Below are positions 26,229 through 35,401 of a stretch of 64,000 nucleotides of DNA, one piece after another (position 1 is the first letter of the stretch; every line of letters starts with the position of its first letter). The stretch spans positions 146,821 to 210,820 of the forward strand of contig JALHLV010000002.1 of assembly GCA_022844405.1 (NCBI GenBank). Reading direction: 5' to 3'. Both the position numbers and the translations under genes were made by a program. Source of the stretch: Sphingomonadales bacterium. GTDB lineage: Bacteria; Pseudomonadota; Alphaproteobacteria; SMXS01. The notes beneath the pieces are model-generated. The model was not told where the DNA came from and searched no databases. It saw nothing but the letters and a program-made list of their open reading frames with translations.

Positions 26229-27503
26229 TCAGCGCAGCAGGACGGGCAGCGCCGTCGGATGCTGGAACATGAAGCCCCTGATTTCGGGGCGGGGTTGAGC
26301 GGGGTCGAGGCGCAGGGACGGAAAGCGGTCCAACACCGCGTTGAGCGCGACACGCACTTCCATCCGCGCCAGATGCATGCCGATGCAGGTATGCGGCCCC
26401 TGTCCGAACGCCAGGTGCTGGCGCGGCGGCCGGCTCGGATCGAACGTATCGACGTCCTGCCAGTATTTCGGGTCGCGATTGGCCGTGGCCTCGCAGGTGA
26501 AGACCGGTGTTCCCCTCGGGATCGGCACGTCCTGGATGGCGGTGTCGCGCGTCGCGATGCGGAGCTCGAAGTTTCCGCCGGACGGCTGAAGGCGCAGCGT
26601 CTCCTCGACGACGCGCGGTACCAGCGCCCGGTCATCACGAACCCTCTCGTACCAGCGATGATCGTCGAGCAGATACCAGAGCGCGTTGGCCAGCAGGTTC
26701 GCCGTCGTGTCGACGCCGCCGGTGACCATGAGCTGAAGGGTGGCGACGGCCTCGCCTTCAGCCAGCCGGTCGTCGCCCTCGCCGCACATGGCGAGCAGGC
26801 TGATGAGATCCCTGCGCTCGCGCAGTTCCTCGATCGGCAGCGCGCGGCGCGCACGGAAATGCAGGCGGACATAGTCGGCCAGATGCACCGCATAGCGACG
26901 CGCCTCCGGCGATGCGGAAGCGGCGATCTGGAGCACGCCCAGCGCATGCACCTTGTCGGTATCGGCTTCAGGCAGGTCCATGATGCGCCGGAACACCCGG
27001 ACCGGATACGGATTGCACAGTGCATCCAGCAGGTTCGAACGTTCCATGCGGGCAAGGGGTTCAAGCAGGCCCGCCAGGACATCCGGCACGAACTGGGCTT
27101 CCCAATCGCGAACCGCCCGCGGCCCGAGCGTGGGGATCAGCAGGCGGCGAAGCCGCTGGTGCGCGGCGCCGTTGAGATGGATCAGGGTATCACCGCCCAT
27201 GTCCGCGTAGCCGTCCTGGAGGAAAGTGTCCTCCTCGCGCAGCACCCTGGTGACGTCGTCGAAGTCCGTCACCAACGCCGTCCTCGCCCCTCCAATTCGC
27301 TGGAATACCGGCGGAATGTGAAGATCACCGAAATCGTGGCCCGTACCCCAGATCACCGGCCCCTGCGCTTCCCGCAGCGCGCGCAACTGCGGGAGCGGAG
27401 AAATCATGTCGCCGTTGAGCGCCTCGTCGTACATGCGCGACGCCAAAGCCAAGAGGTCGCCGATCGCGATGTCTTCCACGCTGTCGGCCTCGGCATCTGG
27501 CAT
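26229..27503 (-). CDS. Cytochrome P450
   Basis: 424 aa, soluble bacterial class I type. The I-helix oxygen-activation motif is TGGVDTTANL, the K-helix ExxR is EETLRL, and the haem-binding loop is FGQGPHTCIGMH with the Cys thiolate. It hydroxylates an organic substrate with electrons from a ferredoxin, probably the one encoded 115 bp downstream. A candidate operator lies about 110 bp upstream of its start. The substrate is unknown. Confidence 0.95.
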   Translation of the reverse strand: MPDAEADSVEDIAIGDLLALASRMYDEALNGDMISPLPQLRALREAQGPVIWGTGHDFGDLHIPPVFQRIGGARTALVTDFDDVTRVLREEDTFLQDGYADMGGDTLIHLNGAAHQRLRRLLIPTLGPRAVRDWEAQFVPDVLAGLLEPLARMERSNLLDALCNPYPVRVFRRIMDLPEADTDKVHALGVLQIAASASPEARRYAVHLADYVRLHFRARRALPIEELRERRDLISLLAMCGEGDDRLAEGEAVATLQLMVTGGVDTTANLLANALWYLLDDHRWYERVRDDRALVPRVVEETLRLQPSGGNFELRIATRDTAIQDVPIPRGTPVFTCEATANRDPKYWQDVDTFDPSRPPRQHLAFGQGPHTCIGMHLARMEVRVALNAVLDRFPSLRLDPAQPRPEIRGFMFQHPTALPVLLR

Positions 27504-27613
27504 TTTTCACGAGTCTCCGTACTGGTTGTGCGGGGACAGGCGCCTTTCAGCCTCCGAGGCGGGTTCCGCGCCTTCCCGTGACCTTCATGCTAGTGGCGAA
27601 ACTTGCTCACTGT

Positions 27614-27627
27614 CAATCATTTGGTTG
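27614..27627. promoter_or_regulatory. Candidate TetR operator upstream of P450
   Basis: On the coding strand CAACCAAATGATTG matches 12 of 14 bases of the site at 22606-22623 and lies upstream of the P450 start at 27503. Confidence 0.4.
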
Positions 27628-27773
27628 GTTGTTAATGGGCGGGAGAGATGGCCGTCTCGGGAGAACGCAAAGATATGGATGCGTCCTACACGATCGGGAG
27701 GATGGTGGCCGATCCGGAGGGATCCACCGACACCTCACTCGGCGTCGATGTCTTCATCCATGCCTCCCTTGGT

Positions 27774-28568
27774 TCAATGCGCTGGTGGGCCGAGGCGGTC
27801 GTCATGCAGACCGTCGCCGACGGAAAGTGTCATGGCGCCGTCGATGAGAAGACACTGACCGTTGACGTAGCTGCCTTCTTCGGAGGCAAGGAACAACGCC
27901 ACGTTGGCGATGTCGGCCGGCTTCCCGAGCCGATCGAAATAGGCCTGCACCTCGGGCCGCTCCACGTCCATGCGGCTGCGGGTCGACTCGACGACCATCG
28001 GCGTGAGGATGCCACCGGGCAGGATCGCGTTGCAGCGGATCGGGTAGTTGTGCAGGCGGCAATGGGCCGCGATGGACCGGGTCAGGGCGTGCTGGGCGCT
28101 CTTGGCCGCGGCATAGGCGAGGACGAACGAATAGCCGACCACGGCGCCGCTGGAGGAAACATTGATGATCGAGCCGTAGCCGGCCTTGCGCATCTCCGGA
28201 AACGCATACTTGCAACCGAGAAAGGCGCCGTCCGAATGCACGGCGAACTGCTGGCGCCATTGGGCGAACGTGGTGTCCTCGATGGTGCCGGCCGGCTCGA
28301 TGCCGGCATTGTTCATCAGGACGTGGAGGGCGCCGAAGGAGTCGATCGTCGCTGCGATGGCCTCCCGCCAGTGGGCTTCATCGGAAACGTCGAGCCGCTG
28401 GAAGAGAGCGCGCTCTCCCAAACGCTCCGCCAGCGCGCGTCCCCGGCCCTCGTCGATATCAGCGATGGCGACGCAGGCGCCCTCCCGGTGAAAGCGCTCC
28501 GCCGTCGCCGCGCCGATTCCGCTCGCGCCGCCGGTAATCAAGGCGATCTTTCCCGTCAGTCTTTCCAT
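27774..28568 (-). CDS. SDR family NAD(P)-dependent oxidoreductase
   Basis: 264 aa. The Rossmann glycine motif TGGASGIG is near residue 13, NNAG near 90, the catalytic Ser in NVSSSGAV, and YAAAK as the YxxxK pair. The ADIDEGRG segment after beta2, with Asp, favours NAD. It probably oxidises an alcohol produced by the neighbouring P450s. The start has AAAGGGGAG upstream. It is divergent from the P450 at 28832 across a palindrome. Confidence 0.93.
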   Translation of the reverse strand: MERLTGKIALITGGASGIGAATAERFHREGACVAIADIDEGRGRALAERLGERALFQRLDVSDEAHWREAIAATIDSFGALHVLMNNAGIEPAGTIEDTTFAQWRQQFAVHSDGAFLGCKYAFPEMRKAGYGSIINVSSSGAVVGYSFVLAYAAAKSAQHALTRSIAAHCRLHNYPIRCNAILPGGILTPMVVESTRSRMDVERPEVQAYFDRLGKPADIANVALFLASEEGSYVNGQCLLIDGAMTLSVGDGLHDDRLGPPAH

Positions 28569-28680
28569 GCCGATGTCTCCCCTTTCGGCGATCCCAGCCT
28601 CATATGCCTCTCGGGCCGCGCGGCCAGATGGCGAGCCATCGCTTCCCTTCAGATCGAGACACGGAGTCCCCCGATATTTA

Positions 28681-28696
28681 TCAACTAACCAGTTGA
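28681..28696. promoter_or_regulatory. Palindrome in the SDR/P450 divergent promoter
   Basis: TCAACT-AACC-AGTTGA has perfect 6-bp arms and lies between the divergent SDR (28568) and P450 (28832). It shares the CAAC...GTTG arm spacing of the two sites near 22.6 and 27.6 kb. Confidence 0.4.
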
Positions 28697-28831
28697 GATA
28701 TACAATCGCGAAGGCTACGCTCGTCCTGGCGTCGGAACGGAGACGATGAGAAGAACGTGGAGATGGAATCCGCTAGTGGGGCCGGCACAAACAGCGGGCC
28801 ACAGCACGACAACGCATAGGGGAGTTCTTTC

Positions 28832-30136
28832 ATGAGCACCGCACTGCCGTCCCTGTCGACCGAGGGACTTTCCGTCACGACGTTGGATGCGGCCGAGGAA
28901 ATCATGGACGCCATGGTGCTGCGCTTCGAGCCGGACAACCTGCCGAAATACCAACGACTGCTGCAAGCCTACGGAGCGTTTGCGCCCGGCCACGGCTACC
29001 AGGTGGGCGACGACGTGACGGTTGCCCGGAATTTTCCCCTGCCGGAAGCGCCGACCCTGATGGCGCTGTCCTACGAGGCGGTGAGGAAATGCCTGTTCGA
29101 CCAGAAGAACTTCAACGGCAAGCTCTATGACGGCTTCAATTCCAGCGTGGAAGGCGAGCCGGCGCACGAGGGATTGCCGCTGCTGGAGGGCGCGGAGCAC
29201 CTGCGCCTCCGCCGGCTTCTTGGACAAGGTCTCAACCCCCGATCCATCAAGATATGGGAAGACCGGATGGTCAAGCCCGTGGTCACCCGCCTGCTCGATG
29301 CGCTTCCGCTCGATGAGCCTGTCGACCTGGCGAAAGGGTTCTGCCGTCCGCTCCCCGGCACTGCCGTCGGCGCCGTACTGGGCCTGCGTGATCAGGATCT
29401 CGATGCCTTCAACATGATGGCTTTCCTGATGTTCACCGGGCCGATAAACGAGGAAGGGCGAAAAGCGGAGCGCCGGATTGCGGATTATTTCGCGGCGCAT
29501 GTGGAACAACGACGCGCGCTCGACGAGGCCGACCTGTCCGAGCGCGACGACATCATCAGCCTGATGGTCAAGGCGCGGGACGGCGAGGACAGGTTGTCGA
29601 CCGCCGAGATCGTCCCCAACCTGTTCTTCTTCCTGTTCGCCGGGAGCGATACGACTTACCTGACGCTGTGCAACATCATCTATTACCTGATCGAGGAACC
29701 GGGGCTGTTTGACCGCGTGAAAGCCGACCGCTCCCGGATCGCAGACCTGATCGAGGAAACCCTTCGCCTCAATCCACCAGGCCCGGTGATCGGCCGCAAG
29801 GCCAAGACCGACAGCGAGGTTTCCGGCTGCCCCATCGCTCAGGGAACGCCCATCACCATCAACCTGCTGATGGCCAATCGCGACCCCGCCGCCTGGAACG
29901 AGCCTGACAATTTCAATCTCGACCGGCCGGCCGAGGGGAAAACCCATCTGACCTTCGGATTTGGCCCCCACATCTGCCCCGGCATGCACCTCGCGCGCCT
30001 GGAGATGACCGTGGCAATCAACGAGCTGCTGGATCGTATCAGCGCGCTTGAATGGGATCCCGCCTTCGGGCGTCCCGAGTTCGTGGGAGTCGGCAGCCGG
30101 GCTATTTCGCGCACCCGGGTTATCCTGAGGCCATAG
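28832..30136 (+). CDS. Cytochrome P450
   Basis: 434 aa with FAGSDTTYLTL (I-helix), EETLRLNP (ExxR), and the haem loop FGFGPHICPGMHLAR. GGGGAG precedes the ATG. It is the second P450 of the cluster, on the opposite strand to the first. Its final codons (EFVGVGSRAISRTRVILRP) occur again as an isolated fragment at 21634-21699. Substrate unknown; electrons could come from the ferredoxin at 25889. Confidence 0.95.
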   Translation: MSTALPSLSTEGLSVTTLDAAEEIMDAMVLRFEPDNLPKYQRLLQAYGAFAPGHGYQVGDDVTVARNFPLPEAPTLMALSYEAVRKCLFDQKNFNGKLYDGFNSSVEGEPAHEGLPLLEGAEHLRLRRLLGQGLNPRSIKIWEDRMVKPVVTRLLDALPLDEPVDLAKGFCRPLPGTAVGAVLGLRDQDLDAFNMMAFLMFTGPINEEGRKAERRIADYFAAHVEQRRALDEADLSERDDIISLMVKARDGEDRLSTAEIVPNLFFFLFAGSDTTYLTLCNIIYYLIEEPGLFDRVKADRSRIADLIEETLRLNPPGPVIGRKAKTDSEVSGCPIAQGTPITINLLMANRDPAAWNEPDNFNLDRPAEGKTHLTFGFGPHICPGMHLARLEMTVAINELLDRISALEWDPAFGRPEFVGVGSRAISRTRVILRP

Positions 30137-30286
30137 GCCGGCAAACACGGCGGCGTGCCGCGAGAGCCGACCCATCCGGCACGAGCTCCGCTCAGCACCT
30201 CAATTGCCGGCCTGTCGAACCTACGGGTTGGGGGCGTCGCATCTGGTTGCTATGGTGTCGCAAATCCCCGGCTGACGAGACGACGC

Positions 30287-31726
30287 GTGGCTTCCAGGAA
30301 AACATTGAACGTCCCCAACCTTGAAGCTCTCGGCGCGCGCCGCCTCGCCGAACTGCTGATCGAACTCAGTACCGGCGATGCGGCGGCAAAGCGCAGGCTG
30401 AGGCTTGAACTGGCGGGCACCGAGGGACCCGGCGAAGTGGCGGGGGAGGTCCGCAAGCGACTGGCCACCATCGCCCGGTCGCATTCGTTTGTTGACTGGC
30501 AGAATAGGCGGGCACTGATTGCCGACCTCGAAACCCAGCGCCGTGCGATCACGGAGCATGTCGCCAAAGCCGACCCTGCCGAGGGGCTGGAGCTGATGTG
30601 GCGTTTCCTGGGGCTGGCCGCGTCGGTCTTCGAGCGGTGCGACGACAGCGGGGGTTCGATCATCGGCGTATTCCATGGTGCCGTTGACGATCTCGCTTCC
30701 ATCGCCGGGCGTGCCGCCATCAAGCCGGAGCGGCTCGCCGACGACGTCTTCCAGGCCCTGCAGGAAATCGATTACGGCCAGTATGACGAGCTCATTCCAA
30801 CGTTGGCTCCCGCACTGGGCAAGGCCGGCATGGCCCACCTGAAGCAACGCATAACCGCACTCTCCAGAACACCGGTCACCAAGCCTCCCGCGGCCAGCCG
30901 GCGGCAGATCGGCTGGGCCAGCTCTGGTCCCATCTATGAGGACGACATCGCCGAGACCTCGCGCCGGATCATGGTGCGCCACGCCTTACGGCAGATCGCG
31001 GACGCCACGGGCGACGCGGACGGCTTCGCGGCGCAATACGATGCCAAAGCCCGCAAGGTCCCGAGTGTCGCCGCCGAGATCGCCGAGCGGCTGTTGGCGG
31101 GCGGAAGGTCGCAGGAGGCACTGACGGTTCTCGACGAGGCGGAGCGCCCCAGCAAGGGATGGAGCGGCTTCGAATGGGAAGATGCCCGTATCGCCACTCT
31201 CGAGGCGCTGGGCCGCCCGCAAGAGGCGCAGGCAATGCGGTGGGCATGCTTCGCGACCCATCTGTCGGCGGCGCATCTCAAGGACTACCTGAAGCGACTG
31301 CCGGACTTCGATGACGTCGATGCCGAATCCAGAGCGCTGGATCATGCCGAGGCCGAGCGCAGCCTGCTGAAGGCACTGGTCTTTCTCGTCACCTGGCCGG
31401 CGCACGATCGAGCGGCCCGGCTCGTGGTCACCCGGGCAATGGAACTCGACGGCGACCAATACGAATTCCTCACGCCCGCCGCCGACGCGCTGGCCGGCAA
31501 GCACCCCCTCGCGGCCACCCTACTGCTGAGGGCGATGATAGACTTCGCCCTGCGCGAGGCCCGATCGAGCCGCTACAAGCACGCCGCGCGACATCTCATG
31601 GACTGCGCGGGCCTGGCCCGGTCGGTCGGCGACTTCGGCCACTTCGCAACCCACGACGCCTATATCGAAGTTTTGCGTAGGGAACACTCCAGAAAGAGCG
31701 GGTTCTGGACCCTCGTTTCAGCGTGA
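30287..31726 (+). CDS. DUF6880-type protein
   Basis: From GTG 30287 the product is about 479 aa, mostly alpha-helical, with no signal peptide. The segment LAELLIELSTGDAAAKRRLR, the VDWQNRRALIADLETQRRAI region and AEGLELMWRFLGLAASVFER match a conserved alphaproteobacterial family annotated as DUF6880; TPR-like helices fill the C-terminal half. The function is unknown. The start is not firm: the frame extends back to 30155 and no strong Shine-Dalgarno is seen. It is convergent with the Sox operon. Confidence 0.7.
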   Translation: MASRKTLNVPNLEALGARRLAELLIELSTGDAAAKRRLRLELAGTEGPGEVAGEVRKRLATIARSHSFVDWQNRRALIADLETQRRAITEHVAKADPAEGLELMWRFLGLAASVFERCDDSGGSIIGVFHGAVDDLASIAGRAAIKPERLADDVFQALQEIDYGQYDELIPTLAPALGKAGMAHLKQRITALSRTPVTKPPAASRRQIGWASSGPIYEDDIAETSRRIMVRHALRQIADATGDADGFAAQYDAKARKVPSVAAEIAERLLAGGRSQEALTVLDEAERPSKGWSGFEWEDARIATLEALGRPQEAQAMRWACFATHLSAAHLKDYLKRLPDFDDVDAESRALDHAEAERSLLKALVFLVTWPAHDRAARLVVTRAMELDGDQYEFLTPAADALAGKHPLAATLLLRAMIDFALREARSSRYKHAARHLMDCAGLARSVGDFGHFATHDAYIEVLRREHSRKSGFWTLVSA

Positions 31727-31751
31727 GTGGATTGAGCAGCGCGCGGCTCGC

Positions 31752-32540
31752 TTACGGCCTGACCGCCGGCGCTTCGACGGCCAGGCCGGCCCCGCGCACG
31801 GCGAGGTAGAGTTCAAGCGCCAGGTATTCTTCCGACGCGAGCGACATGGGCTCCGCACGGACGCCCGTATCGCAATCCCGGAAACGGCGATGCAGGGAGC
31901 CCAATGTCTGCCATTCCAGCCTGTATGTGGGAAACCCGTTGGCGTGGCCCTGGCTTATGGTGTCGCCGCGCAGGGAACGGCCCCAGTTCCGGTCGTGGCA
32001 GTGATGGCAGGCCAGGTTGAGCTGGCCGCGGCGGGTGAAGAAGTAGTCGCGGCCTTGCTCGTAGTAGGGGCGGAGGCGGTCGTCGAGCTGGACGGATACC
32101 GGCATCCCGCGCGACAGGCTGGCGACATAGGCGGACAGCGCCAGCAGGTCCTCGCCCTCATGGGCAAGCGGCTTTGCGGCCTGGTGCCGGGTGCGGCAGA
32201 CATTGATCCGGCCTTCCAGGTTGGTCAGTTTGCCCGTCGCCTCGTCGATCCGGGGATAGCGCGCCGCGACTCCTTCAAGCGGCCTGCCGCCGGCGCCGTG
32301 ACAGCTCGCGCAGCTCGCGCTCACCGCCTCTCCGCTCCTGAAGAGTTTCGCGCCACGGTCGACCCACAGGAAGCCCGGGTTCAGGAAATCGTCGTCCTGC
32401 TGCGCCTGGGTCTCGGGCGTCAGGAAGGCGTAGCCGGAAACCACGGCATTTGGATCGAGATCGGCGCGGTCGGGATCCGGCGCCGCGTCGCCGCAGGCCG
32501 AGAGTAGAAGAAGAGCGACAGCCAGGCAGCCGCGTTTCAT
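31752..32540 (-). CDS. soxA: SoxA, dihaem c-type cytochrome of thiosulfate oxidation
   Basis: 262 aa with an N-terminal lipoprotein-like or signal segment (LLLLSACGD). Two haem c sites, CASCH (near 77) and CHHCH (near 181), and the C-terminal RFRDCDTGVRAEP, with the Cys that ligates haem and carries the persulfide. SoxA pairs with SoxX to attach thiosulfate to the SoxY Cys in the periplasm. Last gene of an eight-gene operon; its start overlaps soxZ by 4 bp. Confidence 0.92.
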   Translation of the reverse strand: MKRGCLAVALLLLSACGDAAPDPDRADLDPNAVVSGYAFLTPETQAQQDDDFLNPGFLWVDRGAKLFRSGEAVSASCASCHGAGGRPLEGVAARYPRIDEATGKLTNLEGRINVCRTRHQAAKPLAHEGEDLLALSAYVASLSRGMPVSVQLDDRLRPYYEQGRDYFFTRRGQLNLACHHCHDRNWGRSLRGDTISQGHANGFPTYRLEWQTLGSLHRRFRDCDTGVRAEPMSLASEEYLALELYLAVRGAGLAVEAPAVRP

Positions 32541-32860
32541 GTCTCGACCGTCAGGTCCGCGGCGTCCGAGAACACCGCGCCGTGCTGATCGGTCCAGCGG
32601 AACTCCAGCCTGCCGCTCTCGGTCGCCACGGTATGGAAGGTGAGAAACGGGTTGGCCGCGACGGCAGGAAAGAATTTGGCTCGAAACACCGGTTCGCCAT
32701 CATAGAGGCACTCGAAGGCGACGATGATGTCGCGCGCGATGACCTCGCCGCTCGCGCCGCGCCGGAAGCCGCTCTCCATGGGGTGCCTGATCAGCGCCCT
32801 GAGCTCGATGATCTCGCCGCGTTTGGCGGTCCTCGGCGCGGCGATGCGGATCGTGTTCAT
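32537..32860 (-). CDS. soxZ: SoxZ, sulfur-carrier partner
   Basis: 107 aa, the standard SoxZ length, with RTAKRGEIIELRALIRHPME at the start, the NPFLTFHTVATESG block and the terminal FRWTDQHGAVFSDAADLTVE. It forms the SoxYZ carrier. As usual it has no signal peptide and relies on SoxY for export. Overlaps soxA by 4 bp and follows soxY by 14 bp. Confidence 0.95.
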   Translation of the reverse strand: MNTIRIAAPRTAKRGEIIELRALIRHPMESGFRRGASGEVIARDIIVAFECLYDGEPVFRAKFFPAVAANPFLTFHTVATESGRLEFRWTDQHGAVFSDAADLTVET

Positions 32861-32874
32861 GAGGGCTGCCCCTT

Positions 32875-33360
32875 CTATTCGATGATGCAGGCGCCGACGG
32901 TGACCATGATGCCGGCGGATGCCGATCGCAGCGTGCCATCGCTGAGTTCCGCCACAACCAGGACGTCCTGGGTCCTGGAGAGCCGGACGCGCGTCGACAC
33001 GCTCGCCTTCCCCGCCCGCGGGCCGAGCTCGAACTGGACGATGTTCGGCAACGGATTGAGCGGGGAGAAGACGGCGATCCGCCGCACGTGGTCGGCTTGG
33101 GTCATCGGGCTGTCGACGTCGATCGCGAGCGGAACGGAATTCCCGTTCTCGGCCAGGGGCGGCATCGTCAGGGAAATCCCGCCCGGCCGAAGCGGGCGGT
33201 CACCGAACGCCTCGGCGATGGCCGCCCGCATGTCGGCCGGCGCCGCGAAGGAGCGGATCGGCACCAGGGACACGAACAGGCAACCAACGCCGCCCAGCAG
33301 AACGCCACGGCGCGTCGTGCCGACAGGGCCAACCCAATAGCTTTCGCCGTCGTCAGCCAT
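32875..33360 (-). CDS. soxY: SoxY sulfur carrier with atypical C-terminus
   Basis: 161 aa from ATG 33360. A twin-arginine signal (TTRRGVLLGGVGCLF) precedes a mature domain with LTMPPLAENGNSVPLAIDVDSPM and the HVRRIAVFSPLNPLPNIVQF block. Normal SoxY ends in GGCGG, whose Cys carries the sulfur substrate. Here the end is TVGACIIE: the Cys is kept but the swinging arm is GAC followed by three bulky residues. Overlaps soxX by 8 bp. Confidence 0.92.
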   Translation of the reverse strand: MADDGESYWVGPVGTTRRGVLLGGVGCLFVSLVPIRSFAAPADMRAAIAEAFGDRPLRPGGISLTMPPLAENGNSVPLAIDVDSPMTQADHVRRIAVFSPLNPLPNIVQFELGPRAGKASVSTRVRLSRTQDVLVVAELSDGTLRSASAGIMVTVGACIIE

Positions 33361-33802
33361 CCAATGCCGCCAAATATGCCACCAGATCCTCGACCTGCCC
33401 CGAAGATAGGACGGGTTTGCCCTCGAGACCACGGGAGACCTGATTGAGGCCGTGGACCCGGTAATAGGCGGGCATGACCGTGTCCGGGTTGAGCCGCGAC
33501 GCATCGACGATCCGCAGCCGGATCTGGCCGGGCGTGAGACGCGCGCCGACATCCGACAGCGCGGGTCCGACGTTGCCCTGGAACGGCACGTCCAGACCGG
33601 CCACGACGTGGCACAGGACACAGTGGCCGCCGTCGCGCGCCACGAAGGTCGCGCGACCTGCCTCGGGATCGCCGGGCATGCCGGTGAGCGAGTGGGGAAT
33701 GGCGTCGCCCGAAAACCGATCGGGTGCGACCAGCGCGCGCTCGCCGCAGCCGGTTGCCGCGGCGGCCACTCCAAGCAGCAGGCAGGTTCCGAGCGCGCGC
33801 AT
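33353..33802 (-). CDS. soxX: SoxX, monohaem cytochrome c
   Basis: 149 aa from ATG 33802, with a signal segment (CLLLGVAAAATGCG, possibly a lipoprotein), haem site CVLCH, VGPALSDVGARL and a distal Met in NPDTVMPAYYRV. Partner of SoxA in the thiosulfate-cysteine transferase. Its start overlaps the flavoprotein stop by one base, indicating coupled translation. Confidence 0.92.
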   Translation of the reverse strand: MRALGTCLLLGVAAAATGCGERALVAPDRFSGDAIPHSLTGMPGDPEAGRATFVARDGGHCVLCHVVAGLDVPFQGNVGPALSDVGARLTPGQIRLRIVDASRLNPDTVMPAYYRVHGLNQVSRGLEGKPVLSSGQVEDLVAYLAALDG

Positions 33803-35064
33803 CAGCCGAAGGTTTCGCGGGTGATGGCGCGGAACCAGTCGAAGGCCTCCGCCGCCTCCGACGTGCGGCTGCGCGGATTCGGCGCGGCAGGGCTGACGCC
33901 ACCGGCGCCGGGAACATCCGCCAGCACGCCGCCTTCGTTGCTGTAGACCCCGGAAATCGAAATCGCTTCGTCCGGGTCCAGATAGGAGTAGCAGGTGTTG
34001 ACGAGAACCGTCGGCTCGGGACTCATGCCGCGCAGCAGGCGCGCCACCTGAACGGCGCAGACCTTGGCCTGCATGTTGGCGGTGAACGCCGACTTGGGCA
34101 TCGGCGCCGCGATGGTGGCGTCGCCGATCACATGGATACCGGGCTGAAGCGACGATTCGAACGCCACGGCATTGACCGGGCACCATCCGGTCGAATCGGC
34201 CACCCCTGCCCGCGCCGCGATCTCGCCGGCCTTCTGCGGCGGGATGACATTAGCGACATCGGCACGGATCCGTTCGAAGTCCGTTTCCAAAGTCATGGCG
34301 CCGGCATCGACCCGCGACACCCGACCGCCATCGGACGCCCCGCGCCATTCCAGCACGCCGCCATAGCGCGCCGCCCATTCGGCCTGGAACAAGGGCTGCT
34401 TCGAGAAGTCGTCCTTGGCATCGAGGACCAGCAGCTTGGCGCGAGGTTTGCGGTTCCTGAGATAATGGGCGATCAGGCTGGCACGCTCATACGGGCCGGG
34501 CGGGCAGCGAAACGGCGCGCGGGGCACCGATATGACGACGAGTCCGCCGTCCTCCATGGCCTCGAGCTGCCGGCGCAGCAGAAGCGTCTGTTCGCCGGCC
34601 TTCCAGGCATGGGGCATAGCCTCGGCGGCGGCGGACCCGTACCCTTCGAGGGCGCTCCAGTCGATATCGATCCCGGGTGAAAGGATGAGCCGGTCATACC
34701 GCAAGGTCGAGCCACCGGCCAGCGCGACGGTTCGGGCCGCGGCATCCACGTCCGTCGCGCGGTCGTGGACGATGTCGATGCCCTCGCGGGCCAGCGCCTG
34801 GTAGCCGAACCGCTGGGCCGCAAGATCGCGCGCAGCAACGATCACCAGATTGCTCAGCGGGCAGGACGTAAACGTCCTGTTCGGCTCGACCAGGGTAACC
34901 TTCACCTCCGGTGCCAGGCGCTTGATGAAACGGGCGGCCGTCGCGCCGCCATAGCCACCTCCCACCACGACCACACGCGCCGAGTTGCCAGCGGCAAAGC
35001 TCGGCATGGCGGCGAGGGCCGCCAACCCGGCGATCACCGCGCGTCGGTCGGGGCGCGCAGCCAT
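33802..35064 (-). CDS. Flavocytochrome c sulfide dehydrogenase flavoprotein (FccB/SoxF)
   Basis: 420 aa. The N-terminal DRRAVIAGLAALAAMPSFA is a twin-arginine-like export signal. The FAD Rossmann motif is VVVGGGYGGATAARF (near residue 31). Redox-active Cys in TFTSCPLSNLV and STGWCPV match the catalytic pair of FCSD. It oxidises sulfide (or polysulfide) and passes electrons to a cytochrome c, probably the one encoded immediately upstream at 35066. SoxF in Sox operons has the same fold. Confidence 0.92.
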   Translation of the reverse strand: MAARPDRRAVIAGLAALAAMPSFAAGNSARVVVVGGGYGGATAARFIKRLAPEVKVTLVEPNRTFTSCPLSNLVIVAARDLAAQRFGYQALAREGIDIVHDRATDVDAAARTVALAGGSTLRYDRLILSPGIDIDWSALEGYGSAAAEAMPHAWKAGEQTLLLRRQLEAMEDGGLVVISVPRAPFRCPPGPYERASLIAHYLRNRKPRAKLLVLDAKDDFSKQPLFQAEWAARYGGVLEWRGASDGGRVSRVDAGAMTLETDFERIRADVANVIPPQKAGEIAARAGVADSTGWCPVNAVAFESSLQPGIHVIGDATIAAPMPKSAFTANMQAKVCAVQVARLLRGMSPEPTVLVNTCYSYLDPDEAISISGVYSNEGGVLADVPGAGGVSPAAPNPRSRTSEAAEAFDWFRAITRETFG

Positions 35065-35065
35065 G

Positions 35066-35401
35066 CTAGCGGCCCTCGCGCGCCGCCAGATAGGCGGCGA
35101 TCATCCGGATTTGCGCCTCGGAGTAGCCGCGGGAGATACGGTGCATGACGGAGGAGCCCGCCGCGTCGGCCTTGTAGGCCATGAGCAAAGACTGGATCTC
35201 GTCGGCGCTCCTGGTGTCGAGGCCGACGATCGCGTCGCCGCCCTTGCCGTGACAGCCGCCACATGCCGCGGCCATCGTCGCCGCCTTGCCTAACTCGGGG
35301 GACTCCAAAACACCGCTCTCTGCTTGCTTTTCCGTCCAGCCGAAGGCGATCAGGACCGCGGCGGCGGTCATGAGGCAAACTTTGCGGGCGGCCGCGATCA
35401 C
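35066..35401 (-). CDS. Small cytochrome c (FccA/SoxE-like)
   Basis: 111 aa from a GTG start that overlaps the stop of the molybdopterin subunit (GTGA). It has a hydrophobic leader, one haem c site CGGCH (near residue 48) and a distal Met in SSVMHRISRGYS. It ends one base before the flavoprotein start. It is the likely electron acceptor of the flavoprotein and possibly also of the molybdenum hydroxylase. Confidence 0.85.
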   Translation of the reverse strand: MIAAARKVCLMTAAAVLIAFGWTEKQAESGVLESPELGKAATMAAACGGCHGKGGDAIVGLDTRSADEIQSLLMAYKADAAGSSVMHRISRGYSEAQIRMIAAYLAAREGR

